Shown here: positions 1 through 13,499 of the stretch, piece after piece
How the letters are laid out: each line of letters starts with the position of its first letter
Numbering within the stretch: position 1 is the stretch's first letter
Assembly: GCA_034766995.1 (NCBI GenBank)
Contig: CM068317.1
Span: 15,219,255-15,283,254 of the forward strand
DNA: 64,000 nt
Reading direction: 5' to 3'
Origin: Acanthacorydalis orientalis
Taxonomy: Eukaryota > Arthropoda > Insecta > Megaloptera > Corydalidae
Program-made: the position numbers and the translations under genes
The notes under the pieces: generated by a model
What the model was told of the DNA's origin: nothing
What the model saw: the letters and a program-made list of their open reading frames with translations, nothing else
The model's database searches: none

Positions 1-1027
1 AACATTTTTATTTGCAAAGGAGGACGATAACCCAGATCAAAACAGAGTTGGATGAAGTTCAAAGGGATTCTGCACCAGCGTTGAAAACTTTTTATTTCTG
101 GATGAGTTTAAACATGGACGAACATGCAGTGAAAATGAAGTACGCTCTGAACGACCAATTGAGATAACCAAGACGGATATCATTGAAAAACTCCATGGAA
201 TCGTTATGGAAGACTGCCGAGAGAAAATGTGCGAGATTGCTGTGACTATAGGCATATTAATAGAATGTGCACAATATTCTGCACGAAAAATTGGACATGA
301 AAAAGTTGTGTTCACGATGGATTCCACGATTGTTGACTGCCGACTAAAAACGCACATGAAAAGCCCTTTCATCATAGTGTTTAGCGATGTTTAATTACAT
401 TCCACAGGCTTATTTGCATCGATTTGTCACCGTGGATTTGTCACCATGAACCATGGATCCACAAATACACACCTGAGTCAAAACAATGAATAATGACTGA
501 TGAAAGTGTGACGAAGAAGGCCGTTTTCTTAGCTGGGAAGTTGATGATCACTGTTTTTTGTGATTTCCTAGAAATCATCTTGATCGACTACTTAACGAAG
601 GGGAAAATGATAGCAGGAGCCTATTATGCAACATTATTGGGCCATTTGAAAGAAAATTTGAAACAAAAACGGCCAAGATTGGCACACAAAAAAATATTCT
701 TTCACCAGGACAAAGCATCATCTCACAAATCGACCGTCGTAATGACAAAATTTCACAAATTAGGCTTCGAATTGATTCCTCATCCACCCTAAATCTCCGA
801 ACTTGGCCCCGTGTAACTTTTTCTTCTTCTCGAATTTGAAAATTTGACTCGTAGTGAAGAACCTCTCGTCGAATAAAGATATGTCATCACTGCCGTCAAT
901 GCGTATTTTGCAGACTCGCTGGACCAATTGTATAGCTTTCAATAGAAACTATGTTGATAAATAAAATCGATTTTTTCCAAAAAACGGTGTTTAACTTGCT
1001 TGTTTACCATACTTATCAAATGACCAT
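1..1027 (+). pseudogene. Mariner element D1, decayed, cut by window start
   Basis: Mariner transposase remnant. An HTH-region piece near 300-350 (matching CSRWIPRLLTAD) is followed in other frames by KVMxTVFxD-like sequence and by KKIFFHQDKASSHK at 690-735, with the second catalytic Asp in HQD. The 3' end reads ACCATACTTATCAAATGACC, matching inverted the left end of element D2 at 32212. Many stops and frameshifts make it dead. It lies in the probable last intron of gene A. Confidence 0.8.
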
Positions 1028-1648
1028 CGTATTTCACTTTTTTACTGTACAGTGTTCTTCATTACTACACATATTATTACGTGCCGGTTTTGATTTATTT
1101 ATTATACAATTTTAATTTGTATAAAGTACAATTATATGTTGTACGGTGAATACACTTATTGATTACTCTACAACATAGATAAAGACTGTCAGACTCTAAA
1201 GACTATATACTTCTATATAACTAAACTTCTTATAACTTTTTCCTGTTTTAAAATAAAAAATTATGAAATGCAATTCTTAAATAGTTGTACTTTGACACAT
1301 TTTTCTTCTTTATACTATAATATTGAAGGAAAAGATCAGATGTATGTGCAACACAAATTTCTTTATATACTCTTCATTAAATGTAGAAAATAACTTCTTG
1401 AATACTGTTAAGAGATTAGTCACCTTATTACCATAAACCTAAATTCTTAGATTATTTAAGTTGAGCAGATTTTAAAACAAAAAAAAACATTTATTATTTC
1501 TAGTATATTATCGAAAAAAATAAAAATTTTGAATAAAGTTCATGATTGTATAATAATACTATTCATTCGTTTTGTAAACCATCAAAATTACAACAGTGAG
1601 TTAGTTCATAAACAAGTAATTAACTGTGTGTACTTACACATACACATA

Positions 1649-1710
<62 letters not shown>
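1028..1710. other. AT-rich non-coding stretch
   Basis: No coding, repeat or structural signal seen, apart from the start of a (TA)n array at about 1640. I looked here for gene A's last exon (a CC-x4-C-stop pattern on the minus strand) and did not find it. Confidence 0.5.
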
Positions 1711-1711
<1 letters not shown>

Positions 1712-2688
1712 TGGATCAGTGCAAAAGTTCGTATACGATTTGAAATTGAAACTCAGGCGATTATTTTTCACAGAAAAAGCTTTTATTAATCAATTATGTA
1801 TTCACCATCGTTTTCTGCAATCATTTTCCAACGCTTAGGCAGCTGCTGGATTCCTCGTTCATAAAAACTGCTCGGTTTTTCTTCAAAAAAAGGCGATGAG
1901 GTGGTTTTTGACTGCCGCCACGGTCCGAATTTTTTACCATTGAATCTGTTCTGCAGCGAACGGAACAATTGATAATCCAAAAGTACAATGTTCGAAGAAT
2001 ACGGTGAATGCGTAATGATATCCCATTTCAACTACTTCAGTTTTTGCAGTCTGTTTTTCTGTATGTGGTTTTTCGTTTTCTTCATGTAAGATGACCCCCT
2101 TGTGACTAACCAAAATCGGACGCTTTTCTTCAATTGCTGCATTCAATTTGATTAGTTGTTAACAGTATTTTTCCTTAGCAATCGTTTTGCCCCATGGGAG
2201 CAGCTCAAAACAAACAACACCTTAAAAATCCCACCAAATACACAGCAACACCTTCATCGGATGCAGACCAGCTTTGGCGACTGGTTCTGCCTTATTTATC
2301 AGTTTCCACGTTTGTATGCATCGGTCGTTGTTGTAAAGGATCTAACATATTTCTCATCGCCAGTCACAAACTGATCCAAAAAATATGCTATGTTAAGGGG
2401 TCCAAGCAAAGAAACTGCCAAATAAATGCGATCAAACTTTTTTTGTCAGACAACTATTGTGTAAAATCATATTTTTCGTTGTCGCGCAAATGGTTACTCC
2501 TATCCGAAACTCATACAACATAACATGACGAAAGTGTTTCTTTTCGTTGTTCATTTTCAAAAATTTTTCTTACACACAAACCGAATCAAAACAAATCAGT
2601 CTAATGCTCAAATGAGAGCTGTGACTGTCACCGACATGCGGTACTCTTAACACCACCTATTAAATCGTATACGAACTTTTGCACATAC

Positions 2689-2692
<4 letters not shown>
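1711..2692 (-). pseudogene. Mariner element E1, decayed, both ends present
   Basis: Terminal inverted repeats: TTGGATCAGTGCAAAAGTTC at the left and, inverted at the right, TTGGTATGTGCAAAAGTTCG. The element is embedded in (TA)n on both sides, consistent with TA target choice. The minus strand encodes the transposase C-terminal part (DYQLFRSLQNRFNGKKF, FYERGIQQLPKRW) and an NKxKRPxLVxHKGV-like part, with frameshifts and a shortened length (about 980 bases against about 1.3 kb for intact mariners). Its right third was copied to 28076-28294. Confidence 0.88.
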
Positions 2693-2719
<27 letters not shown>

Positions 2720-3013
2720 ATCACATAATAACATAATTCTAAAAAAATTGCAGTTATTTATTATTATCCAGAAAGGTTAACTAGGTATAGTCAGTGTAAA
2801 AATTAATGAAGTATATAATACCTTTCAAACATGAAAATATATTATCAAGAATAAAATGATGAAATTCAAGCAGTATATAAATTTCACGCTTACGAAATAC
2901 TTGACTTTAAGCCATGATACATTTGAAATATAATAAAATGATTTTCGTAATAAATGAATATAATAATTTCTGAGTTGTATAAAAAAATGAATACATGTAT
3001 ATATGTCTAATAC

Positions 3014-4166
<1,153 letters not shown>

Positions 4167-4426
4167 TTTAACAAAAATTTAGCAAAACGCCTGTAAAATG
4201 ATGTCCCAGATCTGTATGCGACTAATTACTATTTGGTATATACTGTGTCGATCTGATAGCGGATGTTTTTAAAATGACCTCAACAAACGTTTTATTTATC
4301 GTCAACAAATAAACAAGTATGTTTTAATCTTCGAGGCTATGAAGACATTGAATGTAACACACGACAAATTTTAATGTTCGACACACTGACGCAAATATAT
4401 TTATATAACGAAAATACATACATACG

Positions 4427-4504
<78 letters not shown>

Positions 4505-5610
4505 TAGATAGATAATAAGAATGTATCAATAATAAAATGATAATTATGAATCATGCTTATAAATTACTACTATAATGTAAAGAACAAGATTTAAAAAGGT
4601 TTTCTTTAAAAACTATTATACATATTAAAGTAAAATTCTATCACTTTCAGAAAAAATGAATTCAGAAAAGAAAACATAAAAATTAAAAATTATAATGGAA
4701 ATAATTCGTTCTTATGAACACTTTTTTTATAATGCCTGGCGGAGTATTATTCTCCATTGTTTTTCATGTAATCGATCATATCTATAGAAATTTAAAAATG
4801 GGAAATATTTAGATTCTGTAATAAAGAAAATAAGTATGAAATGTTAGCAGAATGGATTAATATAATATAAAATAACTGTCAGTAATTCAAGTAATATACA
4901 TATATTATAGTTTTGTTAGATTTGTAAAGGAAAAGAATGCAGATATAATTAAAATGTATCGATTTGACTGTTTTGAATAATATTTATGATCAATTCGTTT
5001 ATAGATTCTAACTACAATATCCTTTTGTGCAAGATTGATCCATTTTAAATATGTAAGCATGAACTTCATATGGATAATTTAATCTGGTTCACTACCAGTC
5101 TCATCATTATTCAATTCTGAAGCATATATAAGTTGTTAAATTGTCGACCTTCCGATATCTGAATTATTATCCATAATATCTGACTATGACAAAAAAATAA
5201 AATAAGCTAATAATTAAAAACTGAAACAAAATTTCATATTAATTTTTTTTGAATGGATGGAGGGATGGGCTTTTACCTTCTACACCTTATCTTATTTTGG
5301 GTTATCTACCCCTTTTTGCGAATGACATCTAGGTTTTTTGAAATTTTTCCTGGATTTGAGCACGAAAGCGCGATAGTCTACTAAGCTATAAACCGATATT
5401 AAATTTAATAAGATGACTCAGGCTGTTGTCGAGGCCCTAGACGCCCCTAGAAACGGCTACATATAGGCAGATCTATGTCGTATAAGTAGACTCGATCCAT
5501 CTAAAATTCGTGCAAAAAAGAAATTCATATCAACTGACACTTAGCATACTTTTACCTCGATTACATATTAATCTTCCTTATAATTAAAAAGTATAGAAAA
5601 TTATTAAACA
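4167..5610. other. Intergenic AT-rich stretch with compound microsatellite
   Basis: Upstream region of gene A. Holds a compound (CATA)n-(TA)n-(GATA)n array at 4418-4515. No gene seen in the rest. Confidence 0.6.
4237..4242 (-). promoter_or_regulatory. Possible TATA box of gene A
   Basis: TATATA on the minus strand (CAGTATATACC context), about 70 bases upstream of the gene A start codon. It is outside the neighbouring microsatellite, so it is not just array sequence, but a TATA match in DNA this AT-rich is weak evidence. Confidence 0.35.
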
Positions 5611-6164
5611 TTAGGTTGTCAGAAAAATAATTGCGGTTTACGACCTTCAAATTCCTATACAATTACAGCTTTTTTGATTTTTGTCTCTGTCTTAAGTGGT
5701 CCAGAACTGTTGGATAACTAACGTCTAACTTTTGTGTAAGCTCTCGTATCGTTGTACGTGGTTCAGATGTCAACTACCACATTCAGTTGGTCGTTATGAA
5801 CTGAGGAACGCCTGCTACCTTTTTTACCTTCAAGGCTCACATCCTCAGCATGAAATCTTCAACCACCATTGCACCGTACCTCCTTAACAATACCCACACC
5901 AAAAGCATGGATTCATTTACAAGCCTACTGCTTTACCACCCGTTTTGAACTCATACAAAAAATTAATCCTTTTTGCTTCTTTTCCATCTTTAATTCAATA
6001 GCCCAATTTGAACCAAAAATAATACTAAAACTAATGTTGATATTAGCAAAATGCAGACCAAAAAATTCACTTTAAAATGAATACGATGATATAATACTTT
6101 CATTGAAAAAAATTAAGGTTATAATTCAGAAAACAAAAACCGCAATTATTTTCCTATCAAACTA
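5611..6164 (-). mobile_element. Mariner-derived short element A1
   Basis: About 550 bases with ends TTAGGTTGTCAGAAAAATAA and, inverted, TAGTTTGATAGGAAAATAAT. On the minus strand it keeps the 5' end and HTH-region of a mariner transposase, then jumps to the 3' tail after a ...AAAATCAAAAAAGCT junction. Same layout as A4 and A5; the full-length relative is A9 (55317-56589). Non-autonomous. Confidence 0.85.
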
Positions 6165-6187
6165 GTATATATATATATATATGTATA

Positions 6188-6230
<43 letters not shown>

Positions 6231-6349
6231 TTATGTTTGTATTTATATACGGATATTCCTTTTTTACTCCTGAAATTATACCGATCTAATTTGCAGTTAA
6301 TTTTTTCAATCACCTCCACTGCTACATGAAAATGTCCGATCAAAAAATG

Positions 6350-6672
6350 TTCAATTATTTATTTTTCTTCAATTTTTGTCTATTATTATTCCCTTTTGGA
6401 GGACGATTCCAATATTTTTGTAACATCAAAATCTTTTTTTCTGTATCTAAGCGTTTATTGTTTGTGGAATGAGTGAAAAATTAACTTGTTAAAATGAAAT
6501 TAGCTACCGTGTCTAAAATATAGCATGTCACCTCTTTTTATCATTCATATTATTACCAAACAAAATAAAAACAAATTCAATTCAAGGTCATTTGCCCGTG
6601 TCAATGATGCTTTTTAAAATTTTACTAAAATATACTCTTAACAACCGTATATGGTTTGTCATACAATTTTAT
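6350..6672 (-). repeat. Dispersed repeat R1, copy 1
   Basis: About 310 bases matching 33966-34275 in inverted orientation (landmark AAGCATCATTGACA on the minus strand, then TGACCTTGAATTGAATTTG and TTTTTCACTCATTCCACAA). Not recognised as a known family; no coding signal. Confidence 0.8.
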
Positions 6673-7183
6673 TACCACCCGTTTTGAATTCATACAGAAA
6701 ATTACTGTTATTTGATTCTTTTCCCTCTTTGATTCAATAGCCCAATTTGAAGCAAAATTAATAGTAGAACCAAAGTATATTACCAAAATTCAAACCGAAA
6801 AATGCACTTTAAAATGATATTAACATGAAAACGATGTAATAGCACTTTCATTGAAGAAAATTAAGGTTATAATTGTTGATGAATTACAGGTGCATAAATA
6901 AACTGAACAAATTCATCAATATGAACAATTTATTGAAAGTTTAGCATCAAGACACAAAGCACAAATCGACAGATTACATCACTAATGCCAGATACTGTTT
7001 ACTGTATGTACCACTGTTTATTTTATTTTATGAGTAACCATAGCTATCAACCCTAGCAACTAAATAGAAAATAACAAGTGGCAGCGTTACTAACTGTTAA
7101 CATGTACGAAGAGAAAAATTAAATGTTTTACTACAACAATAATTCAGGAAACAAGAACCCCAATTATTTTCCTACCAATCTAA
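6671..7183 (-). mobile_element. Mariner-derived short element A2, truncated and interrupted
   Basis: 5' half of the A-family element (ACCACCCGTTTTGAATTCAT through the terminal CCTACCAATCTAA), lacking the 3' part and split by a 266-base insertion at 6875-7140. Confidence 0.8.
6875..7140. mobile_element. Insertion within A2, unknown type
   Basis: 266 bases missing from the related element A1. ATAATT occurs on both sides and may be a target-site duplication. The ends, GTTGATGAAT and inverted GTTGTAGTAA, are only loosely similar. No coding. Could be a MITE or SINE-like unit. Confidence 0.5.
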
Positions 7184-7305
7184 TATTATTCATTATATCT
7201 AAACATGACAAAAAAATATATAAAATAGGCTAATAATTAAAAACAAAAATAAAATTCCAAATCAACCAGTAGTTGACTACCAACCTAATATTTTAATTAC
7301 ATTAA

Positions 7306-9184
7306 CACTAGAACAACCGACGTTTAATATATACCTAGTTTTATCACACCCGTCAAATCGACAGATTTTTTATCATGTCAGTCATCGTACCTTTTGGCTT
7401 AGTTTATGTAAAGAAAATAATATAATTTAAGAAAAAACGGCATTTAATGCAATAATTCATTAATTTCCAATAAAAAAATCGAACAAAAACAGTTTCTATT
7501 TGCATTTTAAGTATTAAACATTAGATATATACATATGTATGAATATAACTCTGAGGCACATATATTACAAATACATGTTATCTTAGATTGACACTTGCTA
7601 CAAACATATTTGTTGCATTCATTACAGGTATAATTCGCTCTATTTTTGTTGCACAATCGAATTTGGCAAGATTTACGTTCACAAGAACTTTTTTTAGAGT
7701 TTCCGGAGTACAATCCATTGCTTTCCGTTCGTGTTTTTGGGAAGTGGCTTCCTTTCTGCTGCTACTGTATTCACTAGTGAATTCTTCGGACAATTAAAAC
7801 AAAAATTGTTTTCTAGTTATATTTTCATCACAAGTTTCTCTGTATAAAATCCACGAATTGATTGCTGCCAAGTCTAAAATATTATAAAACACCTGCAAAG
7901 AGCATCTACGTGACCCTGCTTTTACACTATACTTGCGAGCCATTTGGTCAATTACATCTGCTCCAAACTTAGTCTCATTATAAAACGATACAGTCTCAGG
8001 AACTCGTTTTTGATTAGAAACAATCTTCACAGATTTATTTAGTACAAGCTTTTATGTGACTCATCATTCGATTATCAATTAGAAGTCGAAATGCATTACT
8101 AACATTACCAAGCATAATGTTTTGCTTCGCATAATCAGTTGGGACAGAAGAATCCTTGAATTTGATATATGATGGCAATCTACCAATACGACCGTCCATT
8201 AATTTTTCCCGTTCAGTATCGTCAGCAGTAATGTCCACCTGTTGGCTTTTTTCGGTTTCGCTATCCAATTCAGTATCTGAACAAATTCGCAATCACTTTC
8301 TGCATTTGTGACTCTTTTGGGGAACTTCGTCTTCACTCTCTGAATCTTCATTTTCATCTTCTTGATCTTCAACTAACTAACTAACTTTGTTCAATATCTC
8401 GTTCTTCAATTTCATCTTCAGCTTCTTCAAAGTATGAAAAATCAGTTTTATTTTTCATGTAAGATATATCTAAATCATTATTACTTGAATTAGTGTCCGA
8501 ACAGTCTTCATTTATACTAGTTAGTTTTTTCAATTCTTCCAATAATTTCTTGCTTCCTGGAAATCGTTTCATAATTGCTTAGGATATACCAAAAATTAAT
8601 TTCAATTCGTTGTAAAAATATTTTTATACGTTTTTCACAGAGTATACTTTTTGACAAGTACTTTATCATATTAGAAATACAACTGATAATGATAGTGTCT
8701 TGATTACATCTACTAGATGGAGCTATTAGTTCTAAACTGAAATAAAATCATAATCGAAACAAAATAAATCCACTTATAACGGTTGGAGGGGAGGATTGTT
8801 GGGGTCGCCATATGAGGGTTGTAGTTTATTTAATATAGCCTTTATATGACAAATGTTCTTGAAATTTTCAGAAAATATCTGAAAGCGATGTATAAATGAA
8901 TGTAAATACGTATTAATGTCTATCCGTTCATAGATGGTCCATAAATTATTATAAATTTTGAAATTGCTAAGCCCGTCATTTTAACAGGTTTTGGTATAAT
9001 TAGGCATAGGTCAGACAGATTATGGAAGTTAAAGTGGCTGAGTGAAAATTGAATAGGAATTTGTAACTGTTCTTATATTTTATTAAAAGTCGTCAAATTC
9101 CTAGAACAATAAATATCTTATATTAATATTTTTAAAGCATAAAATTTGAAAACCGTCAAAATGACAGGCTTAGTAGTTCTAGTA
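7306..9184 (-). mobile_element. piggyBac element, internally deleted, with TTAA ends
   Basis: Flanked by TTAA at 7302-7305 and 9185-9188. Inverted ends CACTAGAACAACC and TACTAGAACTACT. Subterminal motifs related to CCGTCAAAxxGACAG occur near both ends (7348, 9152) and near 8968. The minus strand carries transposase pieces from about 8572 down to 7507. See the pseudogene entry. Confidence 0.92.
7507..8572 (-). pseudogene. piggyBac transposase remnant, catalytic core deleted
   Basis: In order on the minus strand: an acidic N-terminus (8572-8381, MKRFPGSKKLLEELKKL...), a second acidic piece leading into RLPSYIKFKDS and AFRLLIDNRMMSHIKACT (8292-8035), then ETVSFYNETKFGADVIDQMA and RKYSVKAGSRR...VFYNILDLAAINSWILYRET (8030-7794), and a Cys-rich C-terminal zinc-ribbon-like end (CxxRLCNKNRANYTCNECNKYVCSKC, 7793-7507). 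The region between residues MMSHI and FYNETK, which should hold the first catalytic aspartates, is missing, and frames shift, so it cannot make active transposase. Confidence 0.88.
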
Positions 9185-9188
9185 TTAA

Positions 9189-9709
9189 ATCTATAACTAC
9201 TTAAAAATATCGTATATTATATTAATAGATGTATAAGTATATTAGTCCGAAATAATGGTTAGGATCTTTTTGTTTGTCTAAATCAACACCAGGTTTGTCC
9301 TTATAAATTTAGTGAAAAAATAGTAATACTTAGAATAACATCCAACTCTGAATATTTTGCTTGTTATTTCATGCACGTTTGTTCAATATATAAAGTTAAG
9401 ATAAAAAAAGGTAAAATTCGATAAACTACTTTCCTTATCTCTCTGCACAGTGAACTACGACATTAATTAAAATTTCTCCATCAATAAAAACTTTTATTCG
9501 GCTTTGTGCGACAAATTTAGAGATTTCTTGTAGAGACGCTATTTTAAATGATTTTAATTTCAAATTGACGTCAGACAATTTCATAGAATCTAGTATTTTA
9601 ATATATGCTAAATTTCTGACATTAGTTTATTTTTTTCCGTTAGACATAAGATAAAATGTAAAACACGTACTCATCGGTGTTCTGAATACAAATTTACGAA
9701 AAATATTCC

Positions 9710-9764
<55 letters not shown>

Positions 9765-10036
9765 AGTATACAAATATAATTATAAAAGTAAGCGTACCAA
9801 TTACAAAAAAAAATAATAAGTAGTTGGTTGTAATTAAGCAAGCCAATAAAAAATGAAAATATGAGAAAGCGAAACAAGTAAGAGATAAATAATTAATTAT
9901 GAGAGATACTCAGACTCAGCTTCTTTTCATAAGTATTGGGTTAAAAATAAAAAACCAATTAATTTAATATACAATGATGATCAAGTTACCTAATTAATGA
10001 TTATGCTACCTTGAAACACTGTTTTATGTACGTATG

Positions 10037-10098
<62 letters not shown>

Positions 10099-10394
10099 TA
10101 TATTTTTTGTAAAGAAAAAATATTTTCATTAAGAAGTAAATTTATTAAAGCAAATAATGGGATAAATGTGTGAGATAAATAAGAATTAATAACGTAAATT
10201 AAATTAACATCAATAAATTTAAAATTACAAATATGTATAAGTACTTTCACGTTTGAACTAAACCTCCTAAAATAAGTCTCAAACTTTTTCGTACATTTAT
10301 GAATTTATTTAAATACTCTTCAGTGATATATCATTATATATGGGAATACTTGGCTATATATTTTTTTTGTTTTGTATTTAACGGTAAGCATAGT

Positions 10395-10449
<55 letters not shown>
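9189..10449. other. AT-rich stretch, two (TA)n arrays
   Basis: Arrays at 9711-9760 and 10035-10095. Nothing else recognised. Confidence 0.5.
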
Positions 10450-10453
<4 letters not shown>

Positions 10454-10938
10454 GTTGGTAGATAAATAATTGCGTTTTTGTTTTATGAATTATAACATTA
10501 ATTTTTTTCAATGAAAGTGTCATTTCATCGTGTTCGTGTCAATATCATTTTAAAGTGCACTTTTCGGTTTGTATTTTGGTCAGATCGACTTTGCTTTTAT
10601 TATTAATTTTAAAATTTCAAAACGGGTTGTAATGCAATAGAAACTGCTCGTGAACTAAACGATGCTTTAAGTGTAGGTAATGTTAAGGAAAATACGGTGA
10701 AATAGTAGTTTAAAAAATTCGTGCTGAGGATGAGAGCCTTGAGGATAATAAAAGTTGCGGGCGTACTTTTTCAGTTCAAAACGACCAACTGAAGTCATTA
10801 GTTGAATCAGAATCACACACAATATTTTAAGAACTTGCACAAAAGTTAGGCGTTTGTCATCCAACAGTTCTGGACCACTTAAATTAAAAAAATGTATATG
10901 AATTTGAATGTCATAAAGCGAAATTATTTTTGTGCCAC

Positions 10939-10940
<2 letters not shown>
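10450..10940 (+). mobile_element. Mariner-derived short element A3
   Basis: Begins TTAGGTTGGTAGATAAATAA directly after (AT)n and ends TTTTTGTGCCACTA beside another (TA)n. Encodes, with stops, the N-terminal HTH-region (ETARELNDA-like, GRxxSVQNDQLKSLVES, ELAQKLGVCHPTVLDHL), then the 3' tail. Core transposase absent. Confidence 0.86.
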
Positions 10941-10954
<14 letters not shown>

Positions 10955-10969
<15 letters not shown>

Positions 10970-11800
10970 TGCATAAAATTATAATCGGCAATGAAAAATG
11001 TGTCTTATACGACAATGCTCAGTGCTAGAAATTAGTGGTTACGCCCGGTAAAGCATCGACTGCGAATTCAAATGTTGACCCCTAAAAAGCTGTTATTGTG
11101 TATGTGGTAGGACATTAAGGGTATGGTGTATGAAAGCGGTTTGAAGAGTAACTTAGTTTGTGAAATTACTGAGGAATAAGGAGATTTCTGTATATAATTT
11201 CATATAGTTTCATCTATTTTAGTAACGCTTGTCAAGTTGTAACTCATTCGATCATCGAATTGGCAGAATGAGCATCGAAGATGCACCAAGCTTAAGAGGT
11301 CCGAGAGCAACTGCCACGACAGAAATCATAAAGTCCGCGATATGGTTTTGTTCGACTTGGGAGTGAAAGTGGGAGAAATAGTAGAAGCCATAGGAATCTC
11401 AACAGAGCGAACACATTTTATTTTGCACAATGAATTGAGTATAAAAAAACTTTTCGCAAAGTGGGTGCCGCGTTTACTCATTTCAGAGGAAAACGAATTC
11501 GTAACAATTAGTATTAGATACAGATAAGTTGTTATATAGAACAAAAATTCCTAAAATAATTGGTAAAAAAGAATACGATTATATTATTCGTAATATCAAC
11601 CGACCTCTTGGAACTGTTTAAGAAGAATTCGACGAATTTTATGCGGCATTTTAGGATCATGGACGAAACTTGGATTTACCATTGCATACCAAAATCAAAA
11701 ATGAAATCAAAATAGTAGACTGAACGCGATGAAACAGCTTCGATGAAGACAAAGATGGTTTACTCGGCTGGAAAGAGATGGCGTCATTTCATAACTCACC
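10955..11800 (+). pseudogene. Decayed mariner transposase fragments
   Basis: Two pieces. 10965-11170 resembles the middle of a mariner (IGNEKCVLYDNA, then V-x-P-G-K-A-STAN). 11230-11800 resembles a D-type mariner (PRATATTEII, AIGISTERTHFILHNELS, KWVPRLL, RIMDETWIYH, KTKMVYSAGK), with the first catalytic Asp in MDETW. Broken by stops and frameshifts; no terminal repeats identified. Confidence 0.75.
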
Positions 11801-11805
11801 ATTAT

Positions 11806-11852
11806 ACGTATCTATCTACTTATCTATTATGTATCTATCTATATCTATACAA

Positions 11853-11914
<62 letters not shown>

Positions 11915-11940
11915 AGATATAGATAGATATATAGATAGCT
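11806..11940. repeat. Compound (TATC)n-(TA)n-(GATA)n microsatellite
   Basis: Symmetrical array: TATCTATC units, then (TA)n at 11857-11912, then GATAGATA units; it can fold on itself. Confidence 0.9.
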
Positions 11941-12689
11941 GCTATACTCAATATTAATTAATATAAGTAAAGTTATAAATATCTTGTCAATGAAGGAAAA
12001 TAATCCAGCTATTTTTTGTGTTAAAGTTTCCTCTAGCGCCGTGAGCTGTTTGTCTTTTCACAACCACATCACTGATATTGTTTGCGATTATTTTTGAATA
12101 TTACACAATATTTTAATTCACTTAGTTCGCCGCTTTAATTGAACATTTCATACTTAAAAATAGAATTTAAAAACCACATAGTATATTTTATATGAATACA
12201 ATTTTTTATAAGTGTCTTCAATAAAAGACTTCACAAAAACATAGCTTGTTTTATAACTAAGATATTATAATTTTTTACTCATAATGTATTTTATAACTAG
12301 ACAAAACAATGCAGTTCCTTTTTGTCATATTTTCTTAACTAGAAATATACATAAGTATAATATTTTGAAAGAGGGCGCTTAGGTATATTATTAAATAAAT
12401 AATATATAGAATAAATATCATAGAATTATTTTTAGATAAAAGTAAATAGATGAAATAAACGAGAGAGATAAACAGAGACATATTTTCAGTAGAACTAATC
12501 AATACGACAATCTAAATTGCAATATATTTATTAAATTGCATACATTTATATTTTATTATAACGTCAACTGACATTTTAAAGGTCAAATATATTTTGATAT
12601 AAAAAGAACACTTTTACAAGACATTTCATTTAAAAAAAATGCTCACAAGTGTCGAATTAAAATTCGTTGTTTCCACAGCATTCTTTTGT
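11941..12689. other. 3' flank of gene B
   Basis: AT-rich and without coding signal. Includes the candidate poly(A) signals near 12527 and 12552. Confidence 0.5.
12552..12557 (-). promoter_or_regulatory. Candidate polyadenylation signal of gene B
   Basis: AATAAA on the minus strand, about 135 bases after the gene B stop codon. A second AATAAA lies about 25 bases further downstream near 12527. No other landmark marks the transcript end. Confidence 0.45.
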
Positions 12690-12822
12690 TTATGGTGCAG
12701 GCTCTGGAGGTACCACAACTTGATCACATTTTACTTTTCCGCAACATTCTGGATGCGGTTTCGTTTCATCGTTTGTAACATTGCAGAATGGAGGTAAATA
12801 CTCAAAGGATTCAAGACCGCAA
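12690..12822 (-). CDS. Gene B exon 3 (second half of SVWC domain, stop)
   Basis: Acceptor TTTTTTTAG. Reads [15 protein letters not shown]..., then [13 protein letters not shown] and a short Pro/Glu-rich tail, with TAA at 12692-12690. The TKPxPxCC motif is the most typical part of SVWC domains. Confidence 0.94.
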
Positions 12823-13439
12823 CTAAAAAAAAGAAATGAAAAAATATAAATACACAAATTCAGTATTCAAACACAATGACAATTAATCTCTTATACAGAC
12901 GAAAAATTAAAAAAATATATATGAAAGTTACATATTTATTGTAAATAATCGAAAAAAATAGCAATGATAATCTAAAAATGCAATATTCGTATATAATCTC
13001 GTCGTATCTAATAATAATCGTATATAATATAATCGTATTCTTTTTTACTAATTATTTTAAGAATTTTGTTCTATATAACAACTTATCTGTATCTAATACT
13101 AATTTATACATATAAGATATAGGAAGTCCACGAATAAACGAGAATTTTCATTCTCAGTATTCTAACAAACAAATTAGAGTATTTTTTTGTCATTTCTATC
13201 AATTATAGTGATATTAGAGAAAACTAGGAAGATGTACAAAGTATCAAAAATAAAGATGACTGAACAGAACAGAAAAGCGTGTAGAATTATATTAAATTAT
13301 TATTAACGATGACACCCGAAATTATATGAAATTTTCACGAAAAATTATGGTATTGGTATCATAATTACAATAAAATGTGCAACTTTACAAAACAATCACG
13401 TTGCAATATAACTGTGAGTGATTATTTAGACATACTAAC

Positions 13440-13499
<60 letters not shown>

